Below, one piece after another: positions 7,829-17,362 of a DNA stretch of 64,000 bases. The position numbers and the translations under genes were made by a program. The DNA is from Tessaracoccus sp. OS52 (GTDB taxonomy: Bacteria > Actinomycetota > Actinomycetes > Propionibacteriales > Propionibacteriaceae): NCBI RefSeq assembly GCF_020687685.1, contig NZ_JAJEWM010000002.1:1-64000 (forward strand). The letters run 5' to 3'. The notes under the pieces were generated by a model, which saw only the letters and a program-made list of their open reading frames with translations, ran no database searches and was not told the origin of the DNA. Position 1 is the stretch's first letter, and every line of letters begins with the position of its first letter.

Positions 7829-10627
7829 TCAGGCCGCCACCCTGCGCCGGAACTGGTCGGCGGTCAGTTGCCTCCTGGCCGCGATGGCCAGGTAGGACAG
7901 CGCGAGTGCGATGGCTCCCACCAGGAGAGCCCCACCGGCGAGCCCGACGAGCCCGGAGCCGCCCGCCATCCAGCCGCGGACCAGTTCCAGCCCGTTCTGG
8001 ACCGGCGAGAAGGCCGCCACCGACGCCAGCCACGACGGCACGGCGGAGGTCAGGCCGTGGGCCACCGTCGCCACGAGCAGCAGCGCCGAGATCCCCCGCC
8101 CCACGTTCCCGAGCCAGGCGGTCAGGGCGTGGTTGACCAGGACGAACGAAACCCCGAGAGCAGCCAGCAGCACCACCAGGCCCAGGGACTGGCCGAGCCC
8201 CAGCCCGACTGCGACCGAACCGATGGCCCCGAACAGCGCACCCAGCCCAGCCGTCACCAGGGAGGGCAACGCGAGCGTCCGCCCCCACAAGGCGACGCTC
8301 GTCGCGCGGGAGCTCACCACGTCCGACGGCACCGCGCGGGCAACGATGTAGGAGGCCAGTCCGGTGGCCCACAGGGCGGCCACCAGGAGCAGCGACGCCA
8401 GACCGACCGAGTTGCCGGCGATCAGTTCGTCGGACTCGTCCACCGGCGAGGCCACCACCGACGAGAGAACCTCGCGCTGGTCCGCCGAGTAGGTCGGGAC
8501 CTGGTCCGCGCCCTTTGCTAGCTCCGAGGCAAAGGTGTCCACGCCGTCGGCCAGTTGCCCGGCTCCGCTGTCCAGCGCGACGATGCCGTCGGCCAGTTGC
8601 CGGGAACCGTCGCTGGCGGAGGCCACGCCGTCGGTGAACTGGTCCACGCCCGTGACGAACTGGGACACGCCGTCGGCATACTGTCCCGCGCCGCCGATGA
8701 ACTGCGCGACGCCGTCGACGTAGCGCCCTACGCCGGAGGCATAGGTCCCGACGCCGTCGACGTAGGTCACCACGCCGTCGGCGTACTGCCCGACGCCGCC
8801 CGCGAAGGTCTCCACCCCGTCGGCGTACTGCGTGACACCGTCGGCATAGGTGGCGACCCCCTCGGTGTACTGCCCCACACCGTCGGCGAAGGCGGACACC
8901 CCTTGGGAGAGTTCCTCCGCACCTGCGGGCAGGGCTGTCAGTTGCGCGTCGAGTTGCTGCATGCCGGCCAGGAGCTGGGTGCTGCCCTCGCCGAGCGAGT
9001 CGGCGTTGTCGACCAGCGGCTGGGCGCCTGTGACGATCGCGCCCGCGCCATCGGAGAGCTGCTGCAGAGCGTCCCGCAACTGCGGGAGCGCGCCGAGCAG
9101 TTCCGGGAGCCCATCAGTGAGCTGGGTCACGCCGTCGAAGAACGGGTCGGACTCGGTTGCGAGCCGCTCCGCGCCCCCGACGAGGCTGCTGCCGCTCGCG
9201 TCGGGGGTGTTCAGGACGGTCGAGGCGGTTCCAGTGCCGGCGCGGAAACCGGCGTCGACGCCTGCGGCTGCCCCTGCGGCGAAGGTCTGCTCGAGCATGG
9301 TGCACGTGGCGGGGTCAGCCACCGGGCACTCGAAGGCCGCGGCAATCTGCCCACCGATGGCCTGCACTTCGGCGGGGGCGGGCACGGCCCCGGAGGCGAA
9401 GCCCTGGAGTGCGCCGTCGGCAGCCTGGAGACCATCGGCCACGCCGTCGACCCCCGCCGCGATCCGCGTGGCACCCTCGCCCAGCTCCGCGAGTTGCGCC
9501 GGGTCCACCGTCACCCCGCCGGCGTCGAGGCCGGCGATCAGCTGGTCGATGCCACCCTGCAGCTCCGAGACGCCGCCGACCACCTGCACCGTGCCGTCGG
9601 TGTAGGCGGGGACGCCTGAGAGGAGGGGCTCGGCCCCATCCACGAGCTGGCCCACGCCGTCGACGAGTTGCGGCAGCTGCCCGGCGAGCTGGCCGACGCC
9701 TGCGTCCAACTCCTCAGCACCCGCGGCGAGGGTGGCGCCGCCGGAGACGAGTTCCGTACCCCCGGCAACCAGCTGGCCGCCACCGGCCACCACCTGCGTC
9801 CCGCCGTCGACGAGCTGCTCCCCGCCCTCGACCACCTGGGCGCCGCCGGAGACCAGCTGACCACTCCCCGCTGCGAGATCGGTGCCGCCGTCGGCGAGTT
9901 GGGCTCCCCCTGCGGTGAGTTCCGCCCCGCCGTCGATCAGGAGGACTCCGCCGTCATCGATGTCCACGGCGCCGTCGGCGAGCAGCCGCATGCCGTCGGC
10001 CAGCTGGGTGGCCCCGTCTGACGCCTGGCCGGTGCCGTCGGCCAGCTGGGTGGCACCGTCGGCGAGTTGCTGGGCTCCGTCGACGATGGTGGTGAACTGC
10101 TCCTGGACGGTGTTGAAACCGATGAAGACGTTGTCCAGGTAGCTCTCGGTGAGGGTGGAGTTGATGCTGTCGGCAGCGATCCGGGCGATCTCCTGCGCCA
10201 CCTCCGCGTCGGTGACGGGAGCGTTCTCGGAAACGGCGACGTCGATGGTTGCCTGCCGGGCACGGTCAGCGTCGTTCTCGCTGAAGGAGGTGGCGGCCGC
10301 CGAGAACTCCCGGGGGATGGTGACGACGGCGGAGTACTCGCCGCTGTCGAGCCCGGCCTGGGCGTTCTTCGCATCCGCCAGTGTCCAGGTGATGTTCTCG
10401 CCCTCGCGCTCCATCATCGCCGCGGCGAGCTGGCGCCCCATGGGGACGTACTGGTCCCCGACGGTGACCGCCTCGTCGAGGTTGACCACGGCCGCCTGCA
10501 CCCGTTCGTCTGCCCGGGCGTCGACGAGCCCGATGAGGCCGGCCACGGCCAGGAGGGGGACGAGGACCAGCGCGGTGAGCGCCGGCCAGCCGATCTTGTG
10601 CCCTGGGTTGGTGCTCTCTGGCCTCAT
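7829..10627 (-). CDS. YhgE/Pip-type membrane protein with long LADG-repeat ectodomain
   Basis: A 932-residue protein of the YhgE/Pip family. One N-terminal membrane helix (about 12-35, WPALTALVLVPLLAVAGLIG), a conserved 'AAVVNLDEAV' region, a very long extracytoplasmic segment (about 180-690) built of short 'QLADGATQLADG'-like repeats that should form a coiled-coil or helical rod, then five to six membrane helices (about 705-925) as in ABC-2-type membrane domains. Relatives include phage-infection protein Pip and type VII-associated YueB/EsaA. The ATG overlaps the stop of the MMPL gene (ATGA), so the two are co-translated, and they probably act together at the envelope. Substrate unknown. Confidence 0.85.
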   Translation of the reverse strand: MRPESTNPGHKIGWPALTALVLVPLLAVAGLIGLVDARADERVQAAVVNLDEAVTVGDQYVPMGRQLAAAMMEREGENITWTLADAKNAQAGLDSGEYSAVVTIPREFSAAATSFSENDADRARQATIDVAVSENAPVTDAEVAQEIARIAADSINSTLTESYLDNVFIGFNTVQEQFTTIVDGAQQLADGATQLADGTGQASDGATQLADGMRLLADGAVDIDDGGVLLIDGGAELTAGGAQLADGGTDLAAGSGQLVSGGAQVVEGGEQLVDGGTQVVAGGGQLVAGGTELVSGGATLAAGAEELDAGVGQLAGQLPQLVDGVGQLVDGAEPLLSGVPAYTDGTVQVVGGVSELQGGIDQLIAGLDAGGVTVDPAQLAELGEGATRIAAGVDGVADGLQAADGALQGFASGAVPAPAEVQAIGGQIAAAFECPVADPATCTMLEQTFAAGAAAGVDAGFRAGTGTASTVLNTPDASGSSLVGGAERLATESDPFFDGVTQLTDGLPELLGALPQLRDALQQLSDGAGAIVTGAQPLVDNADSLGEGSTQLLAGMQQLDAQLTALPAGAEELSQGVSAFADGVGQYTEGVATYADGVTQYADGVETFAGGVGQYADGVVTYVDGVGTYASGVGRYVDGVAQFIGGAGQYADGVSQFVTGVDQFTDGVASASDGSRQLADGIVALDSGAGQLADGVDTFASELAKGADQVPTYSADQREVLSSVVASPVDESDELIAGNSVGLASLLLVAALWATGLASYIVARAVPSDVVSSRATSVALWGRTLALPSLVTAGLGALFGAIGSVAVGLGLGQSLGLVVLLAALGVSFVLVNHALTAWLGNVGRGISALLLVATVAHGLTSAVPSWLASVAAFSPVQNGLELVRGWMAGGSGLVGLAGGALLVGAIALALSYLAIAARRQLTADQFRRRVAA

Positions 10628-13350
10628 GCGTTGCTCCGTTCGAGGGTGGATTCGCTGACGGTGACCACACCGTCGGGGTTGAAGTCTTCGAGGTGGGGCG
10701 CACCGGCCGCGCACAGGACGAGCGCGAACTCCCGCCCGGAGCGGGCCAGGTCCACGAGGCGCAGCAACGCCTCCCGTTCCGCGGCGGTCCCGACGACGTC
10801 CACGGAGTCGATGAAGACCACACCTCCCGGGCGGGGCTTGATGCGACTGAGGGCGTCGGCGATGCCGTGCTCAACGGCGAGGTCCAGGTAGCTGGTGCGA
10901 CGGCGGACTTGGGTCGCCGCCTCCGGCAGAAGCTCTCCTGCCACTCGGGCGCGCCCGGAGCTTGCGGCAAGCCGGCCGCTGAGCGCGAGGGCCGTACCGG
11001 TGCGGGCACCCACGGGTCCCGCGATACCGATCACGTTGCCACCGAAGGCCGTCATGGTGATGCCGTCGATGACGCCGTCGACGGCGAGCTCGTCGGCATG
11101 GAGGACCGAGCCGTCGCCCGGCCAGCCGGCGAGCGCGAGCTGCTTGGTCAGCACCTCGCCCTCCACGTCGAAGGACGGCAGGAGCTTGTCCAGCCAGCGC
11201 GGCAGCCACCAGGCGCGATCGCCCAGGAGCGCCAGCACCGCGGGCACGAACGTCATGCGGATCAGCAGTGCGTCCACCACCACACCGACGGCGAGCGCGA
11301 AGGCGATCTGCTTGATCGGGCCCATGCCCTCGGGCACGAAGAAGGCGAAGACGGCGAACATGATGGCCGCCGCCGCCATGACCACCGGGCCGGAGGCGAC
11401 GAAGCCCGCCCGGATGGCCTCGATGGCGGACTTGCCATGGACGTACTCCTCGCGCATCCGCGACACCAGGAACACCTCGTAGTCCATCGCCAGCCCGAAC
11501 AGGATGCCCATCAACAGGATCGGCAGGAAGCTGATCACCGGCATGCCCCGCTCGAGGTTGACCAGTTCCTTGAACCAGCCCTCGTTGAACACCAGAGTGG
11601 TGGCACCGAAGGCGGCGCCGACGCTGAGGAGGTAGCCGACGGTGGCCTTCACCGGCACCCACACCGAACGGAAGACCGCGGTCAGCAGCACCATCGACAG
11701 TCCCACCACGAGGATCGCGAACGGCACCAGCGCGTCGGAGAGCTTGTCGGTGACGTCGAGCTGGACGGCGGTGTAGCCGGTGACCGCAGTGCTCACCCCG
11801 TAGCGCTCCTCCCACACCTGGCCGAGTTCCCGGAGGTCCTCCACCACCAGGGCGGTGGCCGGGTCGTCGGAGGCTGTGGTGGGGATGATCTGGATCAGGG
11901 CGGTGTCCGCGTTGGGGTTGGGCGTGGCCAGGGGGACGCTGGCGACGCCGTCGAGCTGCTCGATGTCGGACTTCAGGGAGGCCACCAGGCCGAGGGGGTC
12001 GGTGGATCCGATGATGTCGGCGGTCACGACGAGGGGGCCGTTGAAGCCGGGCCCGAAGTGCTCGGCGATGAGGTCGTAGGCGATCCGGTCCGGCGCGTCG
12101 GCCTCGTGCTGGCCCGCGTTCGGGAGCGACAGCTGCATTGACAGGCCAGGAATGGTCAGCGCACCCAGCGAGACCACGACAGCGACGATCGTCACGAGGG
12201 GGTGCTTCGTGGTGACGCCCGCCCACCAGGCGAACAGCCCACCACGTTTGACGGCTGGCTGCTTCGTGGCGGCAGCACCTTCGATGGTGTGACCCTCCCC
12301 GTCAGCGTCGGCAACCGCCGCCGCGCGACGGGACTTCCGTGGCCGCATGCGCCCGCCCAGCAGCCCCATGAACGCGGGCAGCATCGTGATGGCGATGGCC
12401 ACCGCGAAGACGATGGTGATGGCCGCGAAGACCCCCATGACGGTGAGGAACGGGATGCCGGCCACACCGAGGCCGAGCAGCGCGATGAATACGGTGACGC
12501 CGGCGAACACCACAGCGGACCCCGCTGTTCCGACGGCGCGGGCGGCGGACTCCTCCACCTCCATGCCCTCCCGCAGCTGGTCGCGGTGGCGCGAAAGGAT
12601 GAACAGGGCGTAGTCGATCCCGACGGCCAGGCCGAGCATGACCGCCAGCATCGGCGTCGTGGAGTTGATGGTGGAGACCTGGGAGAAGATCACCATGATG
12701 GCCATGGCGACGCCGACGCCGACGATCGCGGTCACCAGCGGCAGCCCCGCCGCCACGAGTGAGCCGAGCAGGATCAGCAGCACGATGAGGGCGACCACCA
12801 GGCCGATGGCCTCGATGAGGGAGAGCGCCGGGACCTCGACGTTGAACGCCTCGCCGCCCATGGCGACCTGGGTGCCCTCCGGCATGCCTGCCTCCGCCTG
12901 CTCCGCCGCGGCGGTGATGGTGGCGAGCTCCTCGTCGGTGGGGGTCTCGGTGACGTTGAGCTGGAGCTGGACGATGGCGGCCGAGTTGTCCTCCGCGACG
13001 AGCCCCGTGACGTACTCGTTCCAGGGGGACGTGGCCACGTCCACCACCTCGACCTCGCCGAAGCCGGCGACGGCGTCCTCGATCTGGGGCCGCAGCTCGT
13101 TCACGTCGGTCCCCTCCGGGGCGACGATGATGGCCGTCGCCCCGACGGCGGCGCCCTGCGGGAACGTCATCCGGAGCTTGCGCAGCGCCTCCTGGGAAGA
13201 AGAACCGGGGATCTCGAAGGCGTTGTCGAACTTCGGACCCAGGACGGCCGCCGCGCCACCCAGGACCACCAGCAGCGCCAGCCAGGCGCCGATCACCTTG
13301 AGCCGGTTGCGGAAGCACCAGCGGCCAAGGGCGTAGAGCTGAGCGGACAT
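10624..13350 (-). CDS. MMPL/RND-family transporter fused to a degenerate ABC-ATPase-like domain
   Basis: A 908-residue protein. Residues 1-725 are a typical MMPL transporter with about 12 helices and two large outer loops ('VGIDYALFILSRHRDQL' and 'LAMDYEVFLVSRMREEYV' are the conserved TM4/TM10 motifs). Residues 728-908 look like an ABC-type ATPase core: 'GNVIGIAGPVGARTG' in place of Walker A, with Arg where Lys is expected, 'VVFIDSVD' in place of Walker B, and 'FALVLCAAG'. Separate ATPase genes are often found beside YhgE/Pip genes; here a decayed one appears joined to the transporter. The ATG at 13350 follows GAAGGTGGCTC; the longer upstream reading is rejected because it would run through the promoter. 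MMPL proteins export lipids or lipophilic compounds using proton flux. Confidence 0.88.
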   Translation of the reverse strand: MSAQLYALGRWCFRNRLKVIGAWLALLVVLGGAAAVLGPKFDNAFEIPGSSSQEALRKLRMTFPQGAAVGATAIIVAPEGTDVNELRPQIEDAVAGFGEVEVVDVATSPWNEYVTGLVAEDNSAAIVQLQLNVTETPTDEELATITAAAEQAEAGMPEGTQVAMGGEAFNVEVPALSLIEAIGLVVALIVLLILLGSLVAAGLPLVTAIVGVGVAMAIMVIFSQVSTINSTTPMLAVMLGLAVGIDYALFILSRHRDQLREGMEVEESAARAVGTAGSAVVFAGVTVFIALLGLGVAGIPFLTVMGVFAAITIVFAVAIAITMLPAFMGLLGGRMRPRKSRRAAAVADADGEGHTIEGAAATKQPAVKRGGLFAWWAGVTTKHPLVTIVAVVVSLGALTIPGLSMQLSLPNAGQHEADAPDRIAYDLIAEHFGPGFNGPLVVTADIIGSTDPLGLVASLKSDIEQLDGVASVPLATPNPNADTALIQIIPTTASDDPATALVVEDLRELGQVWEERYGVSTAVTGYTAVQLDVTDKLSDALVPFAILVVGLSMVLLTAVFRSVWVPVKATVGYLLSVGAAFGATTLVFNEGWFKELVNLERGMPVISFLPILLMGILFGLAMDYEVFLVSRMREEYVHGKSAIEAIRAGFVASGPVVMAAAAIMFAVFAFFVPEGMGPIKQIAFALAVGVVVDALLIRMTFVPAVLALLGDRAWWLPRWLDKLLPSFDVEGEVLTKQLALAGWPGDGSVLHADELAVDGVIDGITMTAFGGNVIGIAGPVGARTGTALALSGRLAASSGRARVAGELLPEAATQVRRRTSYLDLAVEHGIADALSRIKPRPGGVVFIDSVDVVGTAAEREALLRLVDLARSGREFALVLCAAGAPHLEDFNPDGVVTVSESTLERSNA

Positions 13351-13406
13351 GAGCCACCTTCGGGAAGCGATGAACGGGGAGAAGCGGCTGGAGGAAAGCC
13401 ACACCG

Positions 13407-13435
13407 ATTCTAGGTCGATACATTTGTGTATCCAA
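13407..13435 (-). promoter_or_regulatory. MMPL promoter with embedded palindromic operator
   Basis: On the minus strand TTGGAT (13435-13430) and TAGAAT (13412-13407) are separated by 17 nt, a good sigma-70-type promoter for the MMPL-YhgE operon. Exactly between and overlapping the -35 is GATACACAAATGTATC (13417-13432), a perfect 6-bp inverted repeat with 4-bp spacer. The divergent TetR gene starts 92 nt away, so this is the natural site for the regulator to block RNA polymerase. Confidence 0.65.
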
Positions 13436-13526
13436 ACGACGCTGAACTCCGGTTGACCGTTCTGAGGGACGGGACTGACCGACACACGCACGTGGTTAAG
13501 CTGGTCCGAGCCCATCTGGAGGATGC

Positions 13527-14132
13527 ATGACAGAGACCACGCCCCGCCGCGAGGCGACGCGCCTGCGCCTGATCGAGGCGGGCATCCACGAATTCGCCAC
13601 CCGGGGGATCGACGCCACAAGCGTCGAGCAGCTCTGCGAGGCGGCGGGCTTCTCGCGGGGGGCGTTCTACTCGAACTTCTCCACCAAGGACGACCTGTGC
13701 ATCGCCATCCTCGAACACCACCGGGACATGGTGGTGGAGGGCCTGACGCGCGTCTACGCCGAACCACCCGCCGAGGGGGGAGTCTCCTGGGCCACCGGGA
13801 CGGCCCTGCAGACCTACTTCCGCATCATCGCCCCCACAGACGAGTTCCGCGTCACCCTGATGGAGATCCGGCTGCGCACCACCCGCGTGCCCGAACTCGC
13901 GGCCCGCGCCAGGGACCTCCACGACGACGTGCGCCCCGTGATGGTCAGCTTCATCGACCAGCTCGCCGCCGCGCTCGGGCTGCGGTTCACGATCCCCACC
14001 GAGGACCTTCTGCAGGTGTTCGACGCGCTGTACTTCTCCGAGCTGAATCTCCCGGCCGAACAGCGGACCGGGCACCTCATCGGCCAGGTGGCGGTGGCAC
14101 TGTCCCGGCCGATCGGGGACGGCAATGGCTGA
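13527..14132 (+). CDS. TetR-family transcriptional regulator
   Basis: A 201-residue one-domain regulator. The N-terminal helix-turn-helix is clear: 'TRLRLIEAGIHEFATRGIDA', then 'VEQLCEAAGFSRGAFYSNFS' with the FYxxFxxKDxL pattern at about residues 50-60. The C-terminal ligand domain (65-200) is variable. It is divergent from the MMPL-YhgE operon with a palindrome in that promoter, so it most likely represses the transporter in the absence of a ligand that may be a transported compound. GGAGG lies 4 nt before the ATG. Its 3' end overlaps the following MBL-fold gene by 8 nt. Confidence 0.9.
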   Translation: MTETTPRREATRLRLIEAGIHEFATRGIDATSVEQLCEAAGFSRGAFYSNFSTKDDLCIAILEHHRDMVVEGLTRVYAEPPAEGGVSWATGTALQTYFRIIAPTDEFRVTLMEIRLRTTRVPELAARARDLHDDVRPVMVSFIDQLAAALGLRFTIPTEDLLQVFDALYFSELNLPAEQRTGHLIGQVAVALSRPIGDGNG

Positions 14133-14748
14133 GGTCACCCACCTGGTCACCGCCGGGAACCACGACCCCGCGGGCCCACCCGTCCACGAGAACAACGTCT
14201 GGCTGGTGGGCGACGACTCGGAGGTCCTGGTCATCGACCCAGCCCACGACGCCCGGGCCGTCGCGGCCGCCGTCGCCGGCCGGCGGGTGTCCGCCATCCT
14301 GCTCACCCACGGGCACTGGGACCACTTGCGGGCGGTGCGCGACTTCGCCGCGCTCGTCGGCTTCCCCCCGATCCTGCTCGGCCGCGCCGACGAGTTCCTC
14401 TGGGCGCGCGAACACGGCGACGCGCCGTTCACCACCCTGGAGGACGGAGCGGGGTTCACCGTCGCCGACACCACGGTGACCGCCCTCGCCACTCCCGGAC
14501 ACACCCCCGGTTCCACGAGCTTTCACGTCCCGGACCTGGGAGCCGTCTTCACCGGCGACACGCTATTCAAGGGCGGCCCCGGAGCCACCCGCTGGGACTA
14601 CTCGGACTTCAGCACCATCCTGGAGTCCATCCGGACCAGGCTGTTCGGGCTCCCCGATGACACGGCCGTCCACACCGGGCACGGCCCCTCCACCACCATC
14701 GCGGCGGAGCGGCCGCACCTCGAGGAGTGGCGCGAACGCGGCTGGTGA
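14125..14748 (+). CDS. MBL-fold metallo-hydrolase (glyoxalase II-like)
   Basis: A 207-residue protein with the metallo-beta-lactamase metal motif 'THGHWDH' (about residues 59-65) and later ligands in 'ATPGHTPGSTSFH', 'FTGDTLF' and 'VHTGHGPST'. These are the two-metal ligands of the glyoxalase II/YcbL-type subgroup, which hydrolyse thioesters or related substrates. Alternative family members act on persulfides; nothing here decides. It begins inside the last codons of the TetR gene, so it belongs to the same transcript, though the regulator's main target is on the other strand. Confidence 0.85.
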   Translation: MAEVTHLVTAGNHDPAGPPVHENNVWLVGDDSEVLVIDPAHDARAVAAAVAGRRVSAILLTHGHWDHLRAVRDFAALVGFPPILLGRADEFLWAREHGDAPFTTLEDGAGFTVADTTVTALATPGHTPGSTSFHVPDLGAVFTGDTLFKGGPGATRWDYSDFSTILESIRTRLFGLPDDTAVHTGHGPSTTIAAERPHLEEWRERGW

Positions 14749-14873
14749 GCGTCGGCCGGGCACGTCGACTCAGGTGGGACGACGCGGTGAGCGTTTGCCG
14801 GGTGGGTGAGGACCGCCCGCGGCGACGGTCCTAGGATGGAGACTCTGGTTGAGGGAACTCCCGAGAGGAAAAC

Positions 14874-15863
14874 ATGAAGGTACTGATCACTGGTGGCGCG
14901 GGATACATCGGCAGCACGGTCGCATCCGCTTGCGAGGACGCCGGTCACGAGGTGGTCATCCTTGACGACTTCTCCACCGGGCGCCGCGAATTCGTCGGGG
15001 ACCGTCCCCTCTACGACGGCGACATCGCCGACGCCGCCCTGCTCGACCGCGTGTTCACCGAGCACCGGATCGACGCGGTCGTGCACTGCGCCGCGAAGAT
15101 CATCGTGCCGGAGTCGGTCTCCGACCCGCTGGGCTACTACGAGAACAACGTCTCCAAGACCGTCACCCTGCTGCAGGGGCTGGAACGCAACGGAGTGAAG
15201 CGGTTCCTGTTCAGCTCGTCGGCCTCCATCTATGCCCCGGACGAGAACTTCGTCGTCACCGAGGAGTCGCCCCTGCGTCCCGGGTCCCCCTACGCGCGCA
15301 CCAAGTACATGGTGGAGATGGTGCTGGAGGACTTCACCCATGCCAGCGACGTGCGCGTGCTCAGCCTGCGCTACTTCAACCCGATCGGCACCGACCCGAA
15401 GCTGCGCTCCGGCCAGCAGCTGGCGCAGCCCAGCCACGTGCTGGCGAAGCTGCTGGAGGCCTGGGTGAACAAGGAGACCTTCACGGTCACGGGGGTCGAC
15501 TGGCCCACCCGCGACGGCTCCGGCATCCGCGACTTCATCCACGTGTGGGACCTCGCCAAGGCCCACGTCGCCGCCCTGGAGCACTTCGACGAGGCCACCA
15601 CCGAGGAGCCGTACCAGGTGTTCAACATCGGCACCGGCAACGGCGTGACGGTGAAGGAACTGGCAGCGTCGTTCGAGGAGATCTCGGGGGACCCGCTGCA
15701 GGTCCAGTACGGCGACCCACGCCCGGGCGACGTCGCCGGCGTCTACACGGTGAGTTCGAAAGCCAAGGACGTTCTGGGCTGGGAGGCGGAACTCACCGAG
15801 ACCGACGCCGTCCGCGACGCCATCGCCTGGCTGCCTGTCCGCAAGGAGATGCTCGGCTACTGA
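14874..15863 (+). CDS. galE: UDP-glucose 4-epimerase
   Basis: A 329-residue extended short-chain dehydrogenase. NAD-binding TGGAGYIGS at residues 6-14, 'FSSSASIY' ending at 120, and catalytic Tyr140/Lys144 in 'YARTKYMVE', with 'LRYFNPIGTD' and 'HVWDLAKAH' in the positions typical of GalE. It interconverts UDP-glucose and UDP-galactose for the Leloir pathway and for cell-wall or exopolysaccharide precursors. AGAGGAAAAC precedes the ATG, and a TAGGAT hexamer at 14832-14837 is a possible -10. It may supply sugar nucleotides to the glycosyltransferase operon at 18081-21913, but there is no direct link. Confidence 0.93.
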   Translation: MKVLITGGAGYIGSTVASACEDAGHEVVILDDFSTGRREFVGDRPLYDGDIADAALLDRVFTEHRIDAVVHCAAKIIVPESVSDPLGYYENNVSKTVTLLQGLERNGVKRFLFSSSASIYAPDENFVVTEESPLRPGSPYARTKYMVEMVLEDFTHASDVRVLSLRYFNPIGTDPKLRSGQQLAQPSHVLAKLLEAWVNKETFTVTGVDWPTRDGSGIRDFIHVWDLAKAHVAALEHFDEATTEEPYQVFNIGTGNGVTVKELAASFEEISGDPLQVQYGDPRPGDVAGVYTVSSKAKDVLGWEAELTETDAVRDAIAWLPVRKEMLGY

Positions 15864-15902
15864 CCGCCGGCGGGCCCGTAGAGAGCTGCGGCTGGTGCCG
15901 GG

Positions 15903-16028
15903 TCAGACCTGGTCCGTCGCCTCGGCCCAGAGTTCGCGCCGCTCCTTGGCGCGGCGCCGGTCCACCAACCCGGAGGCGGCGCAGGCGGCGGCCACGATGG
16001 TGAAGACCCAGAAGAGCTTTCGAAGCAT
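15903..16028 (-). CDS. DLW-39 family small membrane-associated protein
   Basis: A 41-residue protein: 'MLRKLFWVFTIVAAACAASG' (one hydrophobic helix), then basic 'RRRAKERRELWAEATDQV'. The C-terminal LWAEATD matches the short actinobacterial DLW-39 family, named for its Asp-Leu-Trp motif and about 39-residue length; here the Asp is Glu. The function of the family is not known. It lies between convergent galE and the divergently transcribed sensor kinase. Confidence 0.7.
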   Translation of the reverse strand: MLRKLFWVFTIVAAACAASGLVDRRRAKERRELWAEATDQV

Positions 16029-16155
16029 GCCCCGAAATGTACCCTCCGGGACGGTCCGTGGGGATGGGGGTTGTCCCCCTCCAAGACCTGAGTCCTCCCT
16101 GATCCACCCCAAGGTCTGATGGTCGGTGTCCGGAAGTACTCCTAAGCTGACACCC

Positions 16156-17352
16156 ATGATGGGAGCCGGGCTGTCGACCGATCGCCGTCGACTGCTGACC
16201 GATGCCCTCGTCGCACTCGGCGCACTGCTGGTCCTCGTCGTCCCGCTGCTGCTCGTCGACCAGTCGGCGACCATGTGGGTGGTGGCCGCCTGGTCGGCGC
16301 TGATGGTGTCGTCGCTGGCCCTGCGCCGGGTCGCGCCCCTTCACGCGGTCGGCGTCTGCACCGTCGCGGGGATCGGCATGGTCGCCCAACTGGATTCACC
16401 AAGCCCGGCGGTGCTGGTGGTGATCGTCATCATCTACTCGGTGGCACGCTGCGTCTCTGCCACGGTCAGTCTGGTGCTGGTCCCCATCTTCGTGGCCGCT
16501 TCCATCGCCGGCCCCCTGTCGTGGCTCGGGCGGGTGGAGCACGGCGAACGCTTCGTCGCGGGTTCGTTGCTGGTCTGCCTCTGCCTGACCCTGTGCACCC
16601 TGGCCTACGTGCTCGGGCGCTGGTTCCAGGACCGCGCGCGCTTCGAGTCGCTGGACCGGGAGCTCACCGAGGAACGCTTCGTCACCGGCGCCCAGCGGCA
16701 GCGGCAGGAGTCCGAGCTCACCACCGAGCGCATCCGCAACGAGGTGGCCCGGGAGTTGCACGACGTCGTCGCGCACTCGCTGTCGGTGATCGTCGTGCAG
16801 GCCGAAGGCGCCAGGGCGCTGCTGGACAAGCGTCCCGAGGCGGCCGCGGAGGCGCTCGACGTCGTCGCCCGGACCGGGCGGTCGTCGATCCACGAGATGC
16901 GGCACATCGTCTCCCTGCTGCGCGGCGACGAGAACGCGGACTTCGGCCCGAGCCCCGGCCTGGCGGACATCCCCTCGATGGTGGCGAAGGCCGGAAACCG
17001 GATCGACCTCGAGATGCCGGAGACCCTCCCCATGGTGCCCGAGTCGCTCGGCCTGACCGCCTTCCGGATCGTGCAGGAGAGCGTCACCAACTTCCTCAAG
17101 CACGCCGGGTCGACGGCGCACGCCACCGTCAGCGTGCAGACCTCCACGGAGGAGATCAGGATCCGGGTGGCCGACGACGGCATCGGCGGCCAGAGCGCAG
17201 GGGAGCACGCCGGCTCCGGCCTGCGCGGGATGCAGGAGCGGGTGGGTGCCATGAGCGGCAACTTCAAGGCGGGGCCCCGCCCCGGCGGCGGATTCCTGGT
17301 GACCGCTACGCTGCCCGTACCGTCGAAGCTGGGGCGCGGATGGCTCAGATGA
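16156..17352 (+). CDS. Two-component sensor histidine kinase (NarL-partner type)
   Basis: A 398-residue kinase. Five to six membrane helices span residues 13-160, without a recognisable periplasmic sensor domain. A short coiled-coil follows, then the HisKA_3 box 'ELHDVVAHSLSVIVVQAEGA' with phospho-acceptor His202, and a HATPase domain ending 'GSGLRGMQERVGAM'. This is the architecture of LiaS/DesK-type kinases that sense membrane state. ATG 16156 is preferred over GTG 16126 because the extension is hydrophilic and unconserved in type; no strong ribosome site is visible. The partner regulator starts 10 nt downstream. Confidence 0.9.
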   Translation: MMGAGLSTDRRRLLTDALVALGALLVLVVPLLLVDQSATMWVVAAWSALMVSSLALRRVAPLHAVGVCTVAGIGMVAQLDSPSPAVLVVIVIIYSVARCVSATVSLVLVPIFVAASIAGPLSWLGRVEHGERFVAGSLLVCLCLTLCTLAYVLGRWFQDRARFESLDRELTEERFVTGAQRQRQESELTTERIRNEVARELHDVVAHSLSVIVVQAEGARALLDKRPEAAAEALDVVARTGRSSIHEMRHIVSLLRGDENADFGPSPGLADIPSMVAKAGNRIDLEMPETLPMVPESLGLTAFRIVQESVTNFLKHAGSTAHATVSVQTSTEEIRIRVADDGIGGQSAGEHAGSGLRGMQERVGAMSGNFKAGPRPGGGFLVTATLPVPSKLGRGWLR

Positions 17353-17362
17353 AGGGACTGAA

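Noticed and set aside
8555-9619. Long plus-strand open frame opposite the YhgE/Pip gene
   Set aside because: It mirrors the LADG repeats of the opposite strand; composition and lack of family motifs mark it as a shadow.
10693-12141. Long His/Asp-rich open frame opposite the MMPL gene
   Set aside because: Shadow of the MMPL coding strand; no recognisable domain and no ribosome site.
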